From JAGNGI01 sp035448825 (GTDB taxonomy: Bacteria > Fidelibacterota > UBA2242), in assembly GCA_035448825.1 (NCBI GenBank), contig DAOTJS010000012.1, positions 1 through 64,000 of the forward strand: DNA of 64,000 nt, in the 5' to 3' direction. Numbering within the stretch: position 1 is the first letter of the stretch; each line of letters begins with the position of its first letter. The notes beneath the pieces were generated by a model. That model did no database searches and was not told the DNA's origin. It saw only the letters and a list, made by a program, of their open reading frames with translations. Positions 16,359 to 25,348 of the stretch are shown here, piece by piece. The position numbers and the translations under genes are program-made.

Positions 16359-17036
16359 ATGACCGGAAATTACGACGATATTAAAACCTTCTTCAAGCAA
16401 CAGGCGGAGTTGTTTCCGTCTGAAATCTATTTAATTTCGGAAAATGGTAAGGAAACTAAACCGGAAGCCGATGCTGTCACCCAACTGGCGGAGCTGGAAC
16501 AAATTTGCCAGAATTGCCGAGAATGTCATTTATCTGCAACCCGTACCAAAGTGGTTTTTGGAACCGGTGATCCTCACGCTGAACTGCTGTTTATTGGCGA
16601 AGCGCCGGGCGTTAATGAAGATTTGCAAGGCCTGCCGTTTGTTGGCAGGGCGGGTAATTTGCTCGATAAAATGTTGAAGGCAATTGGCTTGAATCGCGCT
16701 CAGGTTTATATCGCCAATGTTTTGAAATGTCGTCCGCCCGAAAATCGCACTCCAAGCGTCGGCGAGGTCGAAAAGTGCGAGCCCTACCTTTTGAAACAAA
16801 TCGAAATAATCCGGCCCAGACTGATAATATGTCTCGGTTTAACTTCTGCCAAAACTTTATTACGAGTCGAATATACTCTAGAGAAAATGCGCGGTCAGAT
16901 CTTTCGGTATCATAATGTGGATTTGATTGTAACTTACCATCCGGCGGCGCTTTTACGCAATGAGAATTTGAAAAAATATGCCTGGGAAGATTTCAAGAAA
17001 ATCAAAAACTTATACCTGGATCAAACAGGAGAATAA
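16359..17036 (+). CDS. udg: Type-4 uracil-DNA glycosylase (iron-sulfur)
   Basis: A 225-residue family 4 uracil-DNA glycosylase, which removes uracil arising from cytosine deamination. The catalytic motif GEAPGVNED and the C-terminal HPAALLRN are the family signatures. Four cysteines for the 4Fe-4S cluster can be picked out: two in CQNCREC (residues 50 and 53) and two around KCRPPENRTP and EKCEPY. The first 45 residues are a variable extension. It abuts coaBC directly and dnaB follows immediately, an arrangement that suggests shared transcription with replication genes. Confidence 0.93.
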   Translation: MTGNYDDIKTFFKQQAELFPSEIYLISENGKETKPEADAVTQLAELEQICQNCRECHLSATRTKVVFGTGDPHAELLFIGEAPGVNEDLQGLPFVGRAGNLLDKMLKAIGLNRAQVYIANVLKCRPPENRTPSVGEVEKCEPYLLKQIEIIRPRLIICLGLTSAKTLLRVEYTLEKMRGQIFRYHNVDLIVTYHPAALLRNENLKKYAWEDFKKIKNLYLDQTGE

Positions 17037-18416
17037 ATGGCTGTCAACGAAGGTGAAATAATCAGAGTACCCCCACATTCCGATGAAGCTGAAGTTTCGG
17101 TGCTCGGGGCAATGATGCTCGATAAAGAGGCGGTTAGTAAAGCTATCCAATATCTCGATTATACCGCTTTCTATAAAGAATCTCATCAGCATATATTTCG
17201 AGCTATGACCGACCTGTTTAATGAAGGTCAGCCGGTTGATCAAGTTAGTGTTATTGACCAGCTCAAGCGCAAGAAAATGCTGGAACAGGTCGGTGGCGCC
17301 TATTATGTTACCGGACTGGTCGAGGCTACTCCTTCAGCCGCCAATGTCGAATATTATGCCAATATCGTTCTGGATATGGCTATTTTACGTCGCCTGATTG
17401 TCGCTTCTAATGAAATTCAGTCCGAGGCTTACGAAGCTCGCGATTCGGTGCAAGATATTTTGGATACTGCCGAGCAGAAAATATTTGCCATTTCGGAAAA
17501 CCGAATGAAAGGCGGATTTAAGAATTTCGTAGATGTTCTCAATCGAACATTCGAACATATTGATTCGATTCACAGTCGTAAAGGGCACACGAGCGGCGTG
17601 CCAACCGGACTTCTGGATCTTGATGAATTGACCTCTGGCTTTCACCCGGGAGAACTGATAATTTTAGCTGGACGACCGGGTATGGGAAAAACCGCTCTGG
17701 CTTTGACAATTGCACGGAATGCCGCAGTCGAGTACAATTTGCCGGTCGCTTTCTTTAGTCTTGAAATGGCTGATTATCAGCTGGCTTTGCGAATATTATG
17801 CGCTGAAGCCAGATTGAACAGCGATTTAGTCCGAAAAGGCAAATTACCAAACGATCAATGGCAAAGGTTAAGTATGCAAACCGGGCGTTTGGCTAACGCC
17901 AATATCTATATTGATGATTCACCGGTGCTAACGATGATGGACATCCGCGCCAAAGCCCGCCGCGCCAAAGCCGAATACGATATCCAGCTGGTGATTATAG
18001 ATTATCTGCAACTCATCAAAGGCCATCGAGCTGAAAATCGCCAGCAGGAAATCGCTGAGATTTCACGTGGACTAAAAGCCTTATCTAAAGAAATTGGAGT
18101 ACCAGTTATTGCACTCTCACAATTATCGCGGGCAGTCGAAGGGCGCGCCGATCACCGTCCGCAATTATCCGATCTGCGCGAAAGTGGCTCGCTGGAACAG
18201 GATGCTGATGTTGTTCTATTTATCTACCGCAAATCATTTTACGATAAACGTGAAAGCAGTGCCTCATCCGACGAAGATGAACGTCTGGCTGAAATCATAG
18301 TCGCTAAACAACGTAACGGCCCGATTGACACGGTCGAAGCTGTATTTATTGACAAATATACTCGCTTTGAAAATAAAGGTACCCAAAGAGAAGAAATCAT
18401 AACGACTCCATTTTAA
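17037..18416 (+). CDS. dnaB: Replicative DNA helicase DnaB
   Basis: A 459-residue hexameric replicative helicase. The N-terminal helical domain begins VPPHSDEAEVSVLGAMML, typical of DnaB. The RecA-like motor has Walker A GRPGMGKTA (residues 212-220), motif H1a SLEM, Walker B VIIDYLQL and the late motifs QLSRAVEGR, SDLRESGSLEQDAD and the arginine finger region KQRNGP. No intein is present; DnaB is a common intein host. The stop codon TAA overlaps the ATG of the next gene (TAATG). Confidence 0.97.
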   Translation: MAVNEGEIIRVPPHSDEAEVSVLGAMMLDKEAVSKAIQYLDYTAFYKESHQHIFRAMTDLFNEGQPVDQVSVIDQLKRKKMLEQVGGAYYVTGLVEATPSAANVEYYANIVLDMAILRRLIVASNEIQSEAYEARDSVQDILDTAEQKIFAISENRMKGGFKNFVDVLNRTFEHIDSIHSRKGHTSGVPTGLLDLDELTSGFHPGELIILAGRPGMGKTALALTIARNAAVEYNLPVAFFSLEMADYQLALRILCAEARLNSDLVRKGKLPNDQWQRLSMQTGRLANANIYIDDSPVLTMMDIRAKARRAKAEYDIQLVIIDYLQLIKGHRAENRQQEIAEISRGLKALSKEIGVPVIALSQLSRAVEGRADHRPQLSDLRESGSLEQDADVVLFIYRKSFYDKRESSASSDEDERLAEIIVAKQRNGPIDTVEAVFIDKYTRFENKGTQREEIITTPF

Positions 18417-20596
18417 TGGCAACCGAACTACTCAATAAAGTTCTTCCGCGCACTAAACAGCGCCCTCAGAAATTTCTGACACTGATTGATAAATTGAATC
18501 AACGCGCCCCGCTGACCAAAAGCGAGGAGGATTTTCTCTGGGAAGTTTACAGTTTCGCACGCGACTCCCACCGCGGCCAGCGTCGTCAATCCGGGGATAG
18601 TTTTTTCGAACATCCCTACCACACCGCTCTCATATTAGCTGACTTGCATATGGATCCGATAACAGTTGCGGGTGGATTATTACACGATGTCATCGAGGAT
18701 ACTGAAGTCACAATTAATGATATCTCCGGAAAGTTCGGAGGCGATGTCGCCAAATTGGTCGAAGGAGTCACCAAAATTAGTGGGATTACCTTTCGCAATC
18801 GGCAGGAGGAACAGGCCGATAATTTCCGCAAAATGCTTTTAAGCGTTGCGGAAGACATCCGGGTGCTAATCATCAAATTGGCTGATCGTCTGCATAATAT
18901 GCAAACTCTCGATTCTCTGCCACCGATTAAACAACGTCGGGTTGCGATCGAAACTCGCGATGTATATGCTCCGCTTGCCCATCGTCTGGGGATGTTCAAG
19001 TTAAAATCCGAAATGGAAGACCTGGTTCTGAAAGCCCTGGATCCGGATGCTTACCGATTTCTCGAAAAAAAGGTTAACGAAAAACGCAGTGAACGCGAAA
19101 AATATATTAAAGTCTTCACCCAGCCAATTATTAAGGCTTTGAACGAACAGGGCATTAAAGCCAAGATTGTCGGTCGCCCGAAGAATTTTTATTCGATTTA
19201 CAAGAAGATGAAGACTCAAAATAAACCTTTTGAGGAAATCTTCGACCTGCTTGCGGTCCGGATAATAGTTGATACTAAAGAAAATTGCTATACGGTGCTG
19301 GGAATTGTTCACGATCTTTTTACGCCGGTTATGGACCGGTTTAAGGATTATATCGCTAACCACAAAGCCAACTTCTACCAATCCATTCACACTACGGTTT
19401 ACGGTCCCAGTGGTCGTATGGTGGAAATTCAAATCCGGACAACCGAAATGGATGAGATCGCCGAAGAGGGTATTGCCGCTCATTGGCGTTATAAGGAAGG
19501 TCGCGACAAACCGGACGACATTGATAAATATGTCAAATGGTTACGCGATTTAATCGAGATCCTGCAGACCGAATCTACCGGCGCCAAAGACTTTATGGAC
19601 ACTCTTAAGATTGATCTTTTTAAAGATGAGATTTTCGTCTTCACGCCGATGGGCGATCTGATTCGCTTACCCAAAGGGGCCACTCCAGTTGATTTTGCCT
19701 ATGAAGTCCATACGGAAATTGGAACCCGTTGTATCGGAGCTAAAGTTGACGGCAAGATGGTACCGCTAAATAGCGAATTGCGCAGTGGTCAAACAATTGA
19801 AATCATTACTTCCGATACTCACCGACCCAGTTATGCCTGGCTGAAATTTGTCACGACCGCCAAAGCAATTGGAGCAATCAAGCGTTATTTACGCAGAACT
19901 CAATTCGAAGAAAGTGTCAACCTCGGGAAGGAAATTATAGAGAAAGAAAACCAGCGCAATAAAGAATTGCGATTTTTGAAAACCGTGCAGGAATCGTTCG
20001 AAGAACTCGGATTCAGCGAGCTGGATAAACTGTATGCGGCGGTCGGGAGTGGTGTTCTAACCATTCCCCAGATTTATGCCAAACTCTTTCCTCAGAAGGA
20101 AGAACAGCTGGTTCATCAAGACTTGGATGGACTTTTTATCGAAACGGCTCGTAAATCGGTCAATGGCATCAAGGTGCAAGGTATAAGTAACTTGATGGTT
20201 TCGTTTGCCAAATGTTGTAACCCTATTCCGGGTGACCAGATCATCGGCTTTGTCAGTCGCGGGCGGGGGGTGATAATCCATCGGAGTGACTGTTCGAATA
20301 TTCCTTCTCTATTAGAAGAGGATGAGCGTCTGCTGGACGTGGAATGGGATATCGCGGGAACGCAAGCCTTTTTAGTCAGATTGAAAATAATGGCTCAAGA
20401 ACGTAAGAATTTTTTAAAAGACGTTACCGATATAATGGCAAGTACCGATACAAATATTATTAGTGTGAGTGGTGACGTGGATGAATCAATTATTCATTTG
20501 AATCTGGTTATCCAAGTCGAAAATCTGCGTCATCTCAATAAGATTTTAGCGAAATTGCAAAATGTGCAGGGTATAATTTCAGTAGAACGTAAATAA
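18416..20596 (+). CDS. spoT: Bifunctional (p)ppGpp synthetase/hydrolase (RelA/SpoT family)
   Basis: A 726-residue stringent-response enzyme with all expected domains in order. The HD hydrolase domain is intact (HDVIED, His90, Asp91, Glu94, Asp95), as is the synthetase domain (GRPKNFYSIYKKM, then DLLAVRIIV), so both synthesis and breakdown of (p)ppGpp are likely. These are followed by the TGS domain (FVFTPMGDLIRLPKGATPVDFAYEVH), a helical region, a conserved cysteine block (AKCCNPIPGD) and a C-terminal ACT domain. It overlaps the dnaB stop by one base and is followed 18 bases later by an HU gene. Confidence 0.95.
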   Translation: MATELLNKVLPRTKQRPQKFLTLIDKLNQRAPLTKSEEDFLWEVYSFARDSHRGQRRQSGDSFFEHPYHTALILADLHMDPITVAGGLLHDVIEDTEVTINDISGKFGGDVAKLVEGVTKISGITFRNRQEEQADNFRKMLLSVAEDIRVLIIKLADRLHNMQTLDSLPPIKQRRVAIETRDVYAPLAHRLGMFKLKSEMEDLVLKALDPDAYRFLEKKVNEKRSEREKYIKVFTQPIIKALNEQGIKAKIVGRPKNFYSIYKKMKTQNKPFEEIFDLLAVRIIVDTKENCYTVLGIVHDLFTPVMDRFKDYIANHKANFYQSIHTTVYGPSGRMVEIQIRTTEMDEIAEEGIAAHWRYKEGRDKPDDIDKYVKWLRDLIEILQTESTGAKDFMDTLKIDLFKDEIFVFTPMGDLIRLPKGATPVDFAYEVHTEIGTRCIGAKVDGKMVPLNSELRSGQTIEIITSDTHRPSYAWLKFVTTAKAIGAIKRYLRRTQFEESVNLGKEIIEKENQRNKELRFLKTVQESFEELGFSELDKLYAAVGSGVLTIPQIYAKLFPQKEEQLVHQDLDGLFIETARKSVNGIKVQGISNLMVSFAKCCNPIPGDQIIGFVSRGRGVIIHRSDCSNIPSLLEEDERLLDVEWDIAGTQAFLVRLKIMAQERKNFLKDVTDIMASTDTNIISVSGDVDESIIHLNLVIQVENLRHLNKILAKLQNVQGIISVERK

Positions 20597-20614
20597 ACAA
20601 AAGGAGATTAGAAA

Positions 20615-20920
20615 ATGAAAGTAAAAACTTACACCAAAAAAGATGTCGTCAGACGCACAGCTGAAGCGCTTGATACCAAATTGGTTGATACTGCCGAGAT
20701 TGTAGACGGCGTTTTTATGGTTCTGCGTGAAATGCTCAGTGAACCTGATCCAAAAATCCGGATTGAAATTCGTAATTTCGGTGTCTTTGAGGTCAAACCG
20801 ACCAAAGCCAAACCCAAAGCCCGCAATCCACGCACTAACGAGGAAGTCTATGTTCCCGCTCGCCGCAAAACTCACTTCAAACCCGGTCGGCTATTGAAAG
20901 AAAGGATGAAGAAAGCGTAA
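20615..20920 (+). CDS. HU/IHF family DNA-binding protein
   Basis: A 101-residue histone-like protein that bends and compacts DNA. It has the beta-arm signature of the family (RIEIRNFGVFEVK, then KPKARNPRTNEEVYVPARR, with the conserved RNPxTxE and intercalating proline) and ends KPGRLLKERM. The N-terminal 30 residues replace the usual MNKxxL with VKTYTKKDVVRRTAEAL but keep the fold pattern. A strong AAAAGGAG ribosome-binding site suggests high expression. HU versus IHF cannot be decided from this sequence. Confidence 0.92.
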   Translation: MKVKTYTKKDVVRRTAEALDTKLVDTAEIVDGVFMVLREMLSEPDPKIRIEIRNFGVFEVKPTKAKPKARNPRTNEEVYVPARRKTHFKPGRLLKERMKKA

Positions 20921-20966
20921 AAACGGCCGATCAATACTTCACCTTATAAAAAGCTCTGAGCCAAAG

Positions 20967-22520
20967 ATGGTGAAAGTCAAAATCAACCTTTGGTGGTTGA
21001 TAGTAATTTCAGGCGTTTTAAGTGGGCTGGCTTTTCCGCCCTTGCGGCTGGGATTCTTAGCTTTTTTCGCTTTGGTTCCTTTGATTAAAGCTTTTTGTGA
21101 CGATGAATTTCATAATGGTTTTGAAAAAGGGTTGGTGTACGGGTTGGTGCTGAATTTGGCGATAATGTACTGGTTGGCGTTAAACAAGGGTACAACCTGG
21201 TATTGGGCGACTTTATCTATGGTGTCGGCGGTTATTTTTCTGGCATTGAATTATGCCGTTATCGGGCTAGTCGTCGGCTTTATCGGCCGACGGCTGGGAC
21301 GCCGCGCTGGAATCTGGTCGTTTCCGATTGTCTGGACTGCGGTCGAATATCTGCGTTCCCTCGGCTCTTTGGGCTTTACCTGGAATAACCTGTGTTACAC
21401 TCAATCGCATGCCATTCAGTTAATTCAATCGGCGGCTGTCGTTGGTCCTTATGGAATTTCAGGTTGGATTGTGGTCATCAATGTGCTTATTTATCAATTA
21501 TTAGAAAATCTCGACGATTACCGTCAGGTGAGTCGGCGCTTAGTAGTAACTATCGCCCTATTTTTAATCCCGGCAATCTATGGTATGATTGTCTTGCAAA
21601 AGCCACCGAGCGGAAGCGGCCGGCGCTCAGTCAACGTCGGTTTGATTCAACCCAATATTGATCCCAACGCTAAATGGGATCGGGAATCTTTCAAAAATAA
21701 TATGCAATTATTGCATGATTTGACTGATTCAGTGGCAACCCAGCCGCTAGACCTGGTGGTCTGGCCGGAAACCGCCACGCCGACTTTTTTACGCCGAAAC
21801 CATTATGCCGTTTTGACTCAAATAAGAGAACATATCAATCAACTGCAGGTCAACCTGTTGACCGGCACACCCGATCTGGAACGCCAGGGAGAAGATTATC
21901 AATACTACAATTCGACCTTTCTGCTACGTCCCTATTCCAACCAGATTGAAGATTATCGCAAAATTCATCTGGTACCGTTTGGGGAATACATTCCTCTTTC
22001 GGGATATTTTCCGGAATTGAATAATCTCAATCTCGGACAGGGCAATTTCCAGTCCGGGAAAGAGGTTAAATTATTCCAGATTCCACTTAAAACTGACCAA
22101 CGGGCCGTTGCTGACACAGTTTTGACTTTTAATTCTGTGATTTGTTATGAATCAACTTTTCCGGATCTAGTTCGGCAGGCTACTCGTCAGGGCTCGGAAT
22201 TGTTGGTAGTCGTTTCTAACGATGCCTGGTTTGGAAATACTTCGGCACCATTTTTACATGCCGAGATTGGGCGTTGGCGCGCTATCGAAAATCGTATTCC
22301 GGTCGTTCGTTCCGCCAATACCGGAATTTCACTTATTCTGGACCAATATGGCCGGAATCTGCAATCTTTGCCTTTTGGTAAATCGGGGTGGCTTTCAGCT
22401 ACGGTCAATCAAGGCGAACCGAGAACTATTTTTGTGAGATATGGGAACTGGCTGGCGCACTTGTGTGTTATACTGGCATTATTCTTAATCGGCTATTCAA
22501 TAATAAGAAGGAAAAAATGA
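20967..22520 (+). CDS. lnt: Apolipoprotein N-acyltransferase
   Basis: A 517-residue inner-membrane enzyme that adds the third acyl chain to lipoproteins, evidence for an outer membrane. Several transmembrane helices occupy residues 1-210. The nitrilase-type domain then has the catalytic triad Glu268 (WPETATP), Lys332 (DYRKIHLVPFGEY) and Cys393 (SVICYESTFP), and a last helix lies near the C-terminus. Its stop overlaps the start of the next gene (ATGA). Confidence 0.95.
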   Translation: MVKVKINLWWLIVISGVLSGLAFPPLRLGFLAFFALVPLIKAFCDDEFHNGFEKGLVYGLVLNLAIMYWLALNKGTTWYWATLSMVSAVIFLALNYAVIGLVVGFIGRRLGRRAGIWSFPIVWTAVEYLRSLGSLGFTWNNLCYTQSHAIQLIQSAAVVGPYGISGWIVVINVLIYQLLENLDDYRQVSRRLVVTIALFLIPAIYGMIVLQKPPSGSGRRSVNVGLIQPNIDPNAKWDRESFKNNMQLLHDLTDSVATQPLDLVVWPETATPTFLRRNHYAVLTQIREHINQLQVNLLTGTPDLERQGEDYQYYNSTFLLRPYSNQIEDYRKIHLVPFGEYIPLSGYFPELNNLNLGQGNFQSGKEVKLFQIPLKTDQRAVADTVLTFNSVICYESTFPDLVRQATRQGSELLVVVSNDAWFGNTSAPFLHAEIGRWRAIENRIPVVRSANTGISLILDQYGRNLQSLPFGKSGWLSATVNQGEPRTIFVRYGNWLAHLCVILALFLIGYSIIRRKK

Positions 22521-23203
22521 AGCATTTAGTTCGTCGGGGTCTTTGGGAATTATTAATAGTTTTTATTCTGGCAGTGACTAGTTTAGCGCAGAGCGACTCC
22601 ACGTTGGTCGCTGAACCGGACACACTTCACAAATTGACTCAAGGACAGGCGCGCCTGTTGTTATTGAAATCAGCTATTCTTCCCGGCTGGGGCGAGCGCA
22701 GTTTGAATTACGTCGAACGTAGTCGTTATTTTAATGCTTCCGAAATAGCTTTCTGGGTAACTTACTTTGCTTTCTATTGGTATGGAAATGCGATTGCCGA
22801 TGATATGAAAGCCTATGCCGCTACCCATGCCGGAGTGAATCCAGCCGGTAAAGATCAATACTATTTCACCGACATAGGCAATTATGAGAATATTTATGCC
22901 TATAATGACCAGAAACTACGTTATCGAACTGTTAATTTGCTCTATCCGGTAACTCCCGAATATTACTGGGCTTGGGATGATGACTCTTCCCGTCGTCACT
23001 TCGACAAACTGCGGGTGAAAAGTGCTACCGTCTTACGGAATGCGACTTTCGCGATCGGCGGCCTGGTAGCCAACCGGCTTTTCAGTATGCTCGATGTAAT
23101 TGTTCTGACGCGTGGCCAGCTGGAGCAACCGACGATAGATATTGAATCCAGCTGGCAATCATATCAGGACGGTATGTCTTTTAAAATTAGTCTGAATTTC
23201 TAG
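22517..23203 (+). CDS. DUF5683-like secreted or outer-membrane protein
   Basis: A 228-residue protein starting at the ATG at 22517, which overlaps the lnt stop codon. It has a clear signal peptide (about residues 1-25, ending SLAQ), then KSAILPGWGERSLNYVERS, the opening motif of DUF5683-type proteins that are common in Bacteroidetes and relatives. Aromatic-rich segments (IAFWVTYFAFYWYG) and a C-terminal strand ending in phenylalanine (SFKISLNF) are compatible with outer-membrane insertion. The function of the family is not known. Confidence 0.7.
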   Translation: MKHLVRRGLWELLIVFILAVTSLAQSDSTLVAEPDTLHKLTQGQARLLLLKSAILPGWGERSLNYVERSRYFNASEIAFWVTYFAFYWYGNAIADDMKAYAATHAGVNPAGKDQYYFTDIGNYENIYAYNDQKLRYRTVNLLYPVTPEYYWAWDDDSSRRHFDKLRVKSATVLRNATFAIGGLVANRLFSMLDVIVLTRGQLEQPTIDIESSWQSYQDGMSFKISLNF

Positions 23204-23208
23204 CTAGA

Positions 23209-23955
23209 ATGAAAAACCTTGACCCTCGGGTAAAACTCTTCTGGCTGGTCATAGCCGCTATAGGTATTTTCCGTCTCAAAGTCTGGTATGCCCAGCTTAG
23301 CGTCGCTATTGTACTGGGAACTATCATAATTTTCCGAGCTATCTTTGCCAGGGAAAATTTCAAAGTTCTCAGAATTTTGTTGGTATTTTTACCGTTGACC
23401 TTTTTAATCCATATTTTGTTTGGAACGCACTTACTTGCCACTATTTTCCGGTCCGCTCCTCGGGATCCCTGGTCGGTTTTGCTATTAATGCCGCTGACCT
23501 TTACTCTGAGGATCGGTAATTTGATAGCTCTGATGGCTCTTGCTACTCACTGGTTGAAGGCGCTGGAGGTGCTGGATGCCATATACCATTTATTAAAACC
23601 CCTGAGGATAATCGGTTTGCCGGTAGATGATATTTTTCAGGTAATTTTTATAGCGGTACGGTTTATTCCGCTAATGCAAGAAGAATATCAAAGGCTTGAC
23701 GACAGCTGGCGCATTTTTATGAACTGCGATTCAGGTGGTTTATTTGGCCAGATTGAGCGTTTGCGAACGATTCTGGTGCCTTTAATGGTAGTGAGCTTTC
23801 GACGAGCCGAAGTTTTAGCCGAGGCGATGACGGTGCGCGGTTATGATTCCAAAATCAAACGCTCTTATGTTGGTCAATTACGCTGGCAGTTTCCCGATTG
23901 GATCGGATTGGCGGCTGGTTGCGGAGGCTTGATTCTTATGGTGGTTAAAATCTGA
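23209..23955 (+). CDS. ecfT: Energy-coupling factor (ECF) transporter transmembrane protein EcfT
   Basis: A 248-residue integral membrane protein of the CbiQ/EcfT family, the scaffold of ECF vitamin and metal importers. The start NLDPRVKLFWLVIAAIGIF is characteristic (LDPRTKL). The two ATPase-coupling motifs appear as the Ala-Arg-Gly-type sequences in the C-terminal cytoplasmic region (EAMTVRGYDSK is one). No EcfA ATPase or substrate-binding S component is encoded in this window, so it must pair with parts coded elsewhere. The stop overlaps the truA start by one base. Confidence 0.85.
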   Translation: MKNLDPRVKLFWLVIAAIGIFRLKVWYAQLSVAIVLGTIIIFRAIFARENFKVLRILLVFLPLTFLIHILFGTHLLATIFRSAPRDPWSVLLLMPLTFTLRIGNLIALMALATHWLKALEVLDAIYHLLKPLRIIGLPVDDIFQVIFIAVRFIPLMQEEYQRLDDSWRIFMNCDSGGLFGQIERLRTILVPLMVVSFRRAEVLAEAMTVRGYDSKIKRSYVGQLRWQFPDWIGLAAGCGGLILMVVKI

Positions 23956-24701
23956 TGGAACGTCGTTTTAAAATTATCATGCAGTATGATGGGAGCAATT
24001 ATTGTGGCTGGCAACGTCAACTCCAGAATCGTTCAGTGCAGGCGGAAATTGAAAATGCCCTTAAGCCTCTGAACCAGAATCTGCCAGTGACGGTGATCGC
24101 CGCCGGTCGCACAGACAGCGGCGTGCATGCCAGGCGACAGACTGCCCATTTTGATTTAGCGACGGATTTGGCGCCAGACACCCTAAAAAAGGCTTTGAAT
24201 GCAACTTTGCCGGACGATATCTACGTTGACGATTGCCATGAGGTCGGGAAGGAATTTCACGCTCGTTTTGCGGCTATCAGTCGTACTTACCACTACCAGA
24301 TTCTCGTCAACGCTAACGTATTTTTACGTAAATATGTCTGGCTGGTCAATTTTCCCTTTGATCGTGAATTGTTGCAAATGTGTGCCGAATTAGTGAAGGG
24401 CGAACATGATTTCACGGCGCTATGTCGAGCGGCGACCGAGACGGAAAATAAAATCGCGACAGTTTACGAATCGCGCTGGGAAGAGCAAGATAATCGCTTG
24501 GTATACGTCATAACCGCTAATCGCTTTTTACATGCAATGGTTAGAATGCTGGTCGGTTCGATGATGGAAGTTGCCAGAGGAAAATATCCGATCAGTGCTT
24601 TCAAGAATCTTCTTGGAAAAAATGATACTAAAATGCAAGTTTATACAGCTCCGGCGCAGGGGCTGTTTTTATGGAATGTTAAATATCAGGAGGACAATTA
24701 A
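23955..24701 (+). CDS. truA: tRNA pseudouridine(38-40) synthase TruA
   Basis: A 248-residue pseudouridine synthase acting on the tRNA anticodon stem. The catalytic aspartate is Asp54 in AAGRTDSGVHARRQ, and the supporting motifs ARFAAISRTYHYQI and RFLHAMVRMLVGSMMEVARGK are intact. Length is typical for the family. It is coupled to ecfT (one-base overlap) and followed two bases later by the transaldolase gene; the pairing of ecfT and truA is common in bacteria. Confidence 0.95.
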   Translation: MERRFKIIMQYDGSNYCGWQRQLQNRSVQAEIENALKPLNQNLPVTVIAAGRTDSGVHARRQTAHFDLATDLAPDTLKKALNATLPDDIYVDDCHEVGKEFHARFAAISRTYHYQILVNANVFLRKYVWLVNFPFDRELLQMCAELVKGEHDFTALCRAATETENKIATVYESRWEEQDNRLVYVITANRFLHAMVRMLVGSMMEVARGKYPISAFKNLLGKNDTKMQVYTAPAQGLFLWNVKYQEDN

Positions 24702-24703
24702 AA

Positions 24704-25348
24704 ATGAAACTGTTTATTGACACTGCTAATCTCGAAGAAATAAGAAAAGCCCAGTCCTGGGGACTCTTGGATGGGGTTACCACCAATCCAACTTTACTCT
24801 CTAAGGAAAAGGGCAATTTTAAGGAAATTCTGCTCAAGATATGCGAAACCGTCAATGGGCCGGTAAGCGGCGAAGTTGTCAGCTTAGATGCCGATGGCAT
24901 GGTGCGCGAAGCTGAGGATCTAGCCGCTTTGCATAAAAATATGGTCATCAAGGTTCCAATTACTTTAGAAGGTCTAAAAGCCATCAAAATTTTATCCGGG
25001 AAGGGAATCCGCACTAATACGACCCTCATCTTTTCACCTTTGCAAGCACTTTTGGCGGCGAAAGCCGGGGCGACTTTCGTCAGCCCTTTCGTCGGACGTC
25101 TGGATGATATTCACCAGGTCGGGATGGAATTAGTTCAGCAGATCAAGACCATTTACGACAATTATGGTATCAAAACGGAAATCATTGTAGCCAGCATTCG
25201 TAATCCACTGCATATTGTTGATGCGGCTCTGATTGGAGCGGATATATGTACGATTCCCTTCAACGTTATGGAAAAAATGGTCAAACATCCTCTGACAGAT
25301 AAGGGCATTACCCAATTTCTGGAGGATTGGAAAAAGGTCGAGAAGTGA
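24704..25348 (+). CDS. tal: Transaldolase, short (fructose-6-phosphate aldolase-like) type
   Basis: A 214-residue class I aldolase of the short transaldolase/FSA family, linking glycolysis and the pentose phosphate pathway. It has the MKLFIDTANLEEI start, the DGVTTNPTLLSKE motif and the Schiff-base lysine Lys83 in MVIKVPIT. The TNTTLIFSPLQALLAAKAGA and SPFVGRLDD segments are typical. By family precedent this subgroup usually has transaldolase rather than FSA activity, but sequence alone does not decide. AGGAGG lies 8 to 13 bases upstream. Confidence 0.92.
   Translation: MKLFIDTANLEEIRKAQSWGLLDGVTTNPTLLSKEKGNFKEILLKICETVNGPVSGEVVSLDADGMVREAEDLAALHKNMVIKVPITLEGLKAIKILSGKGIRTNTTLIFSPLQALLAAKAGATFVSPFVGRLDDIHQVGMELVQQIKTIYDNYGIKTEIIVASIRNPLHIVDAALIGADICTIPFNVMEKMVKHPLTDKGITQFLEDWKKVEK

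Noticed and set aside
17037..18416. Intein in dnaB
   Set aside because: The protein is a normal 459 residues with uninterrupted motifs.
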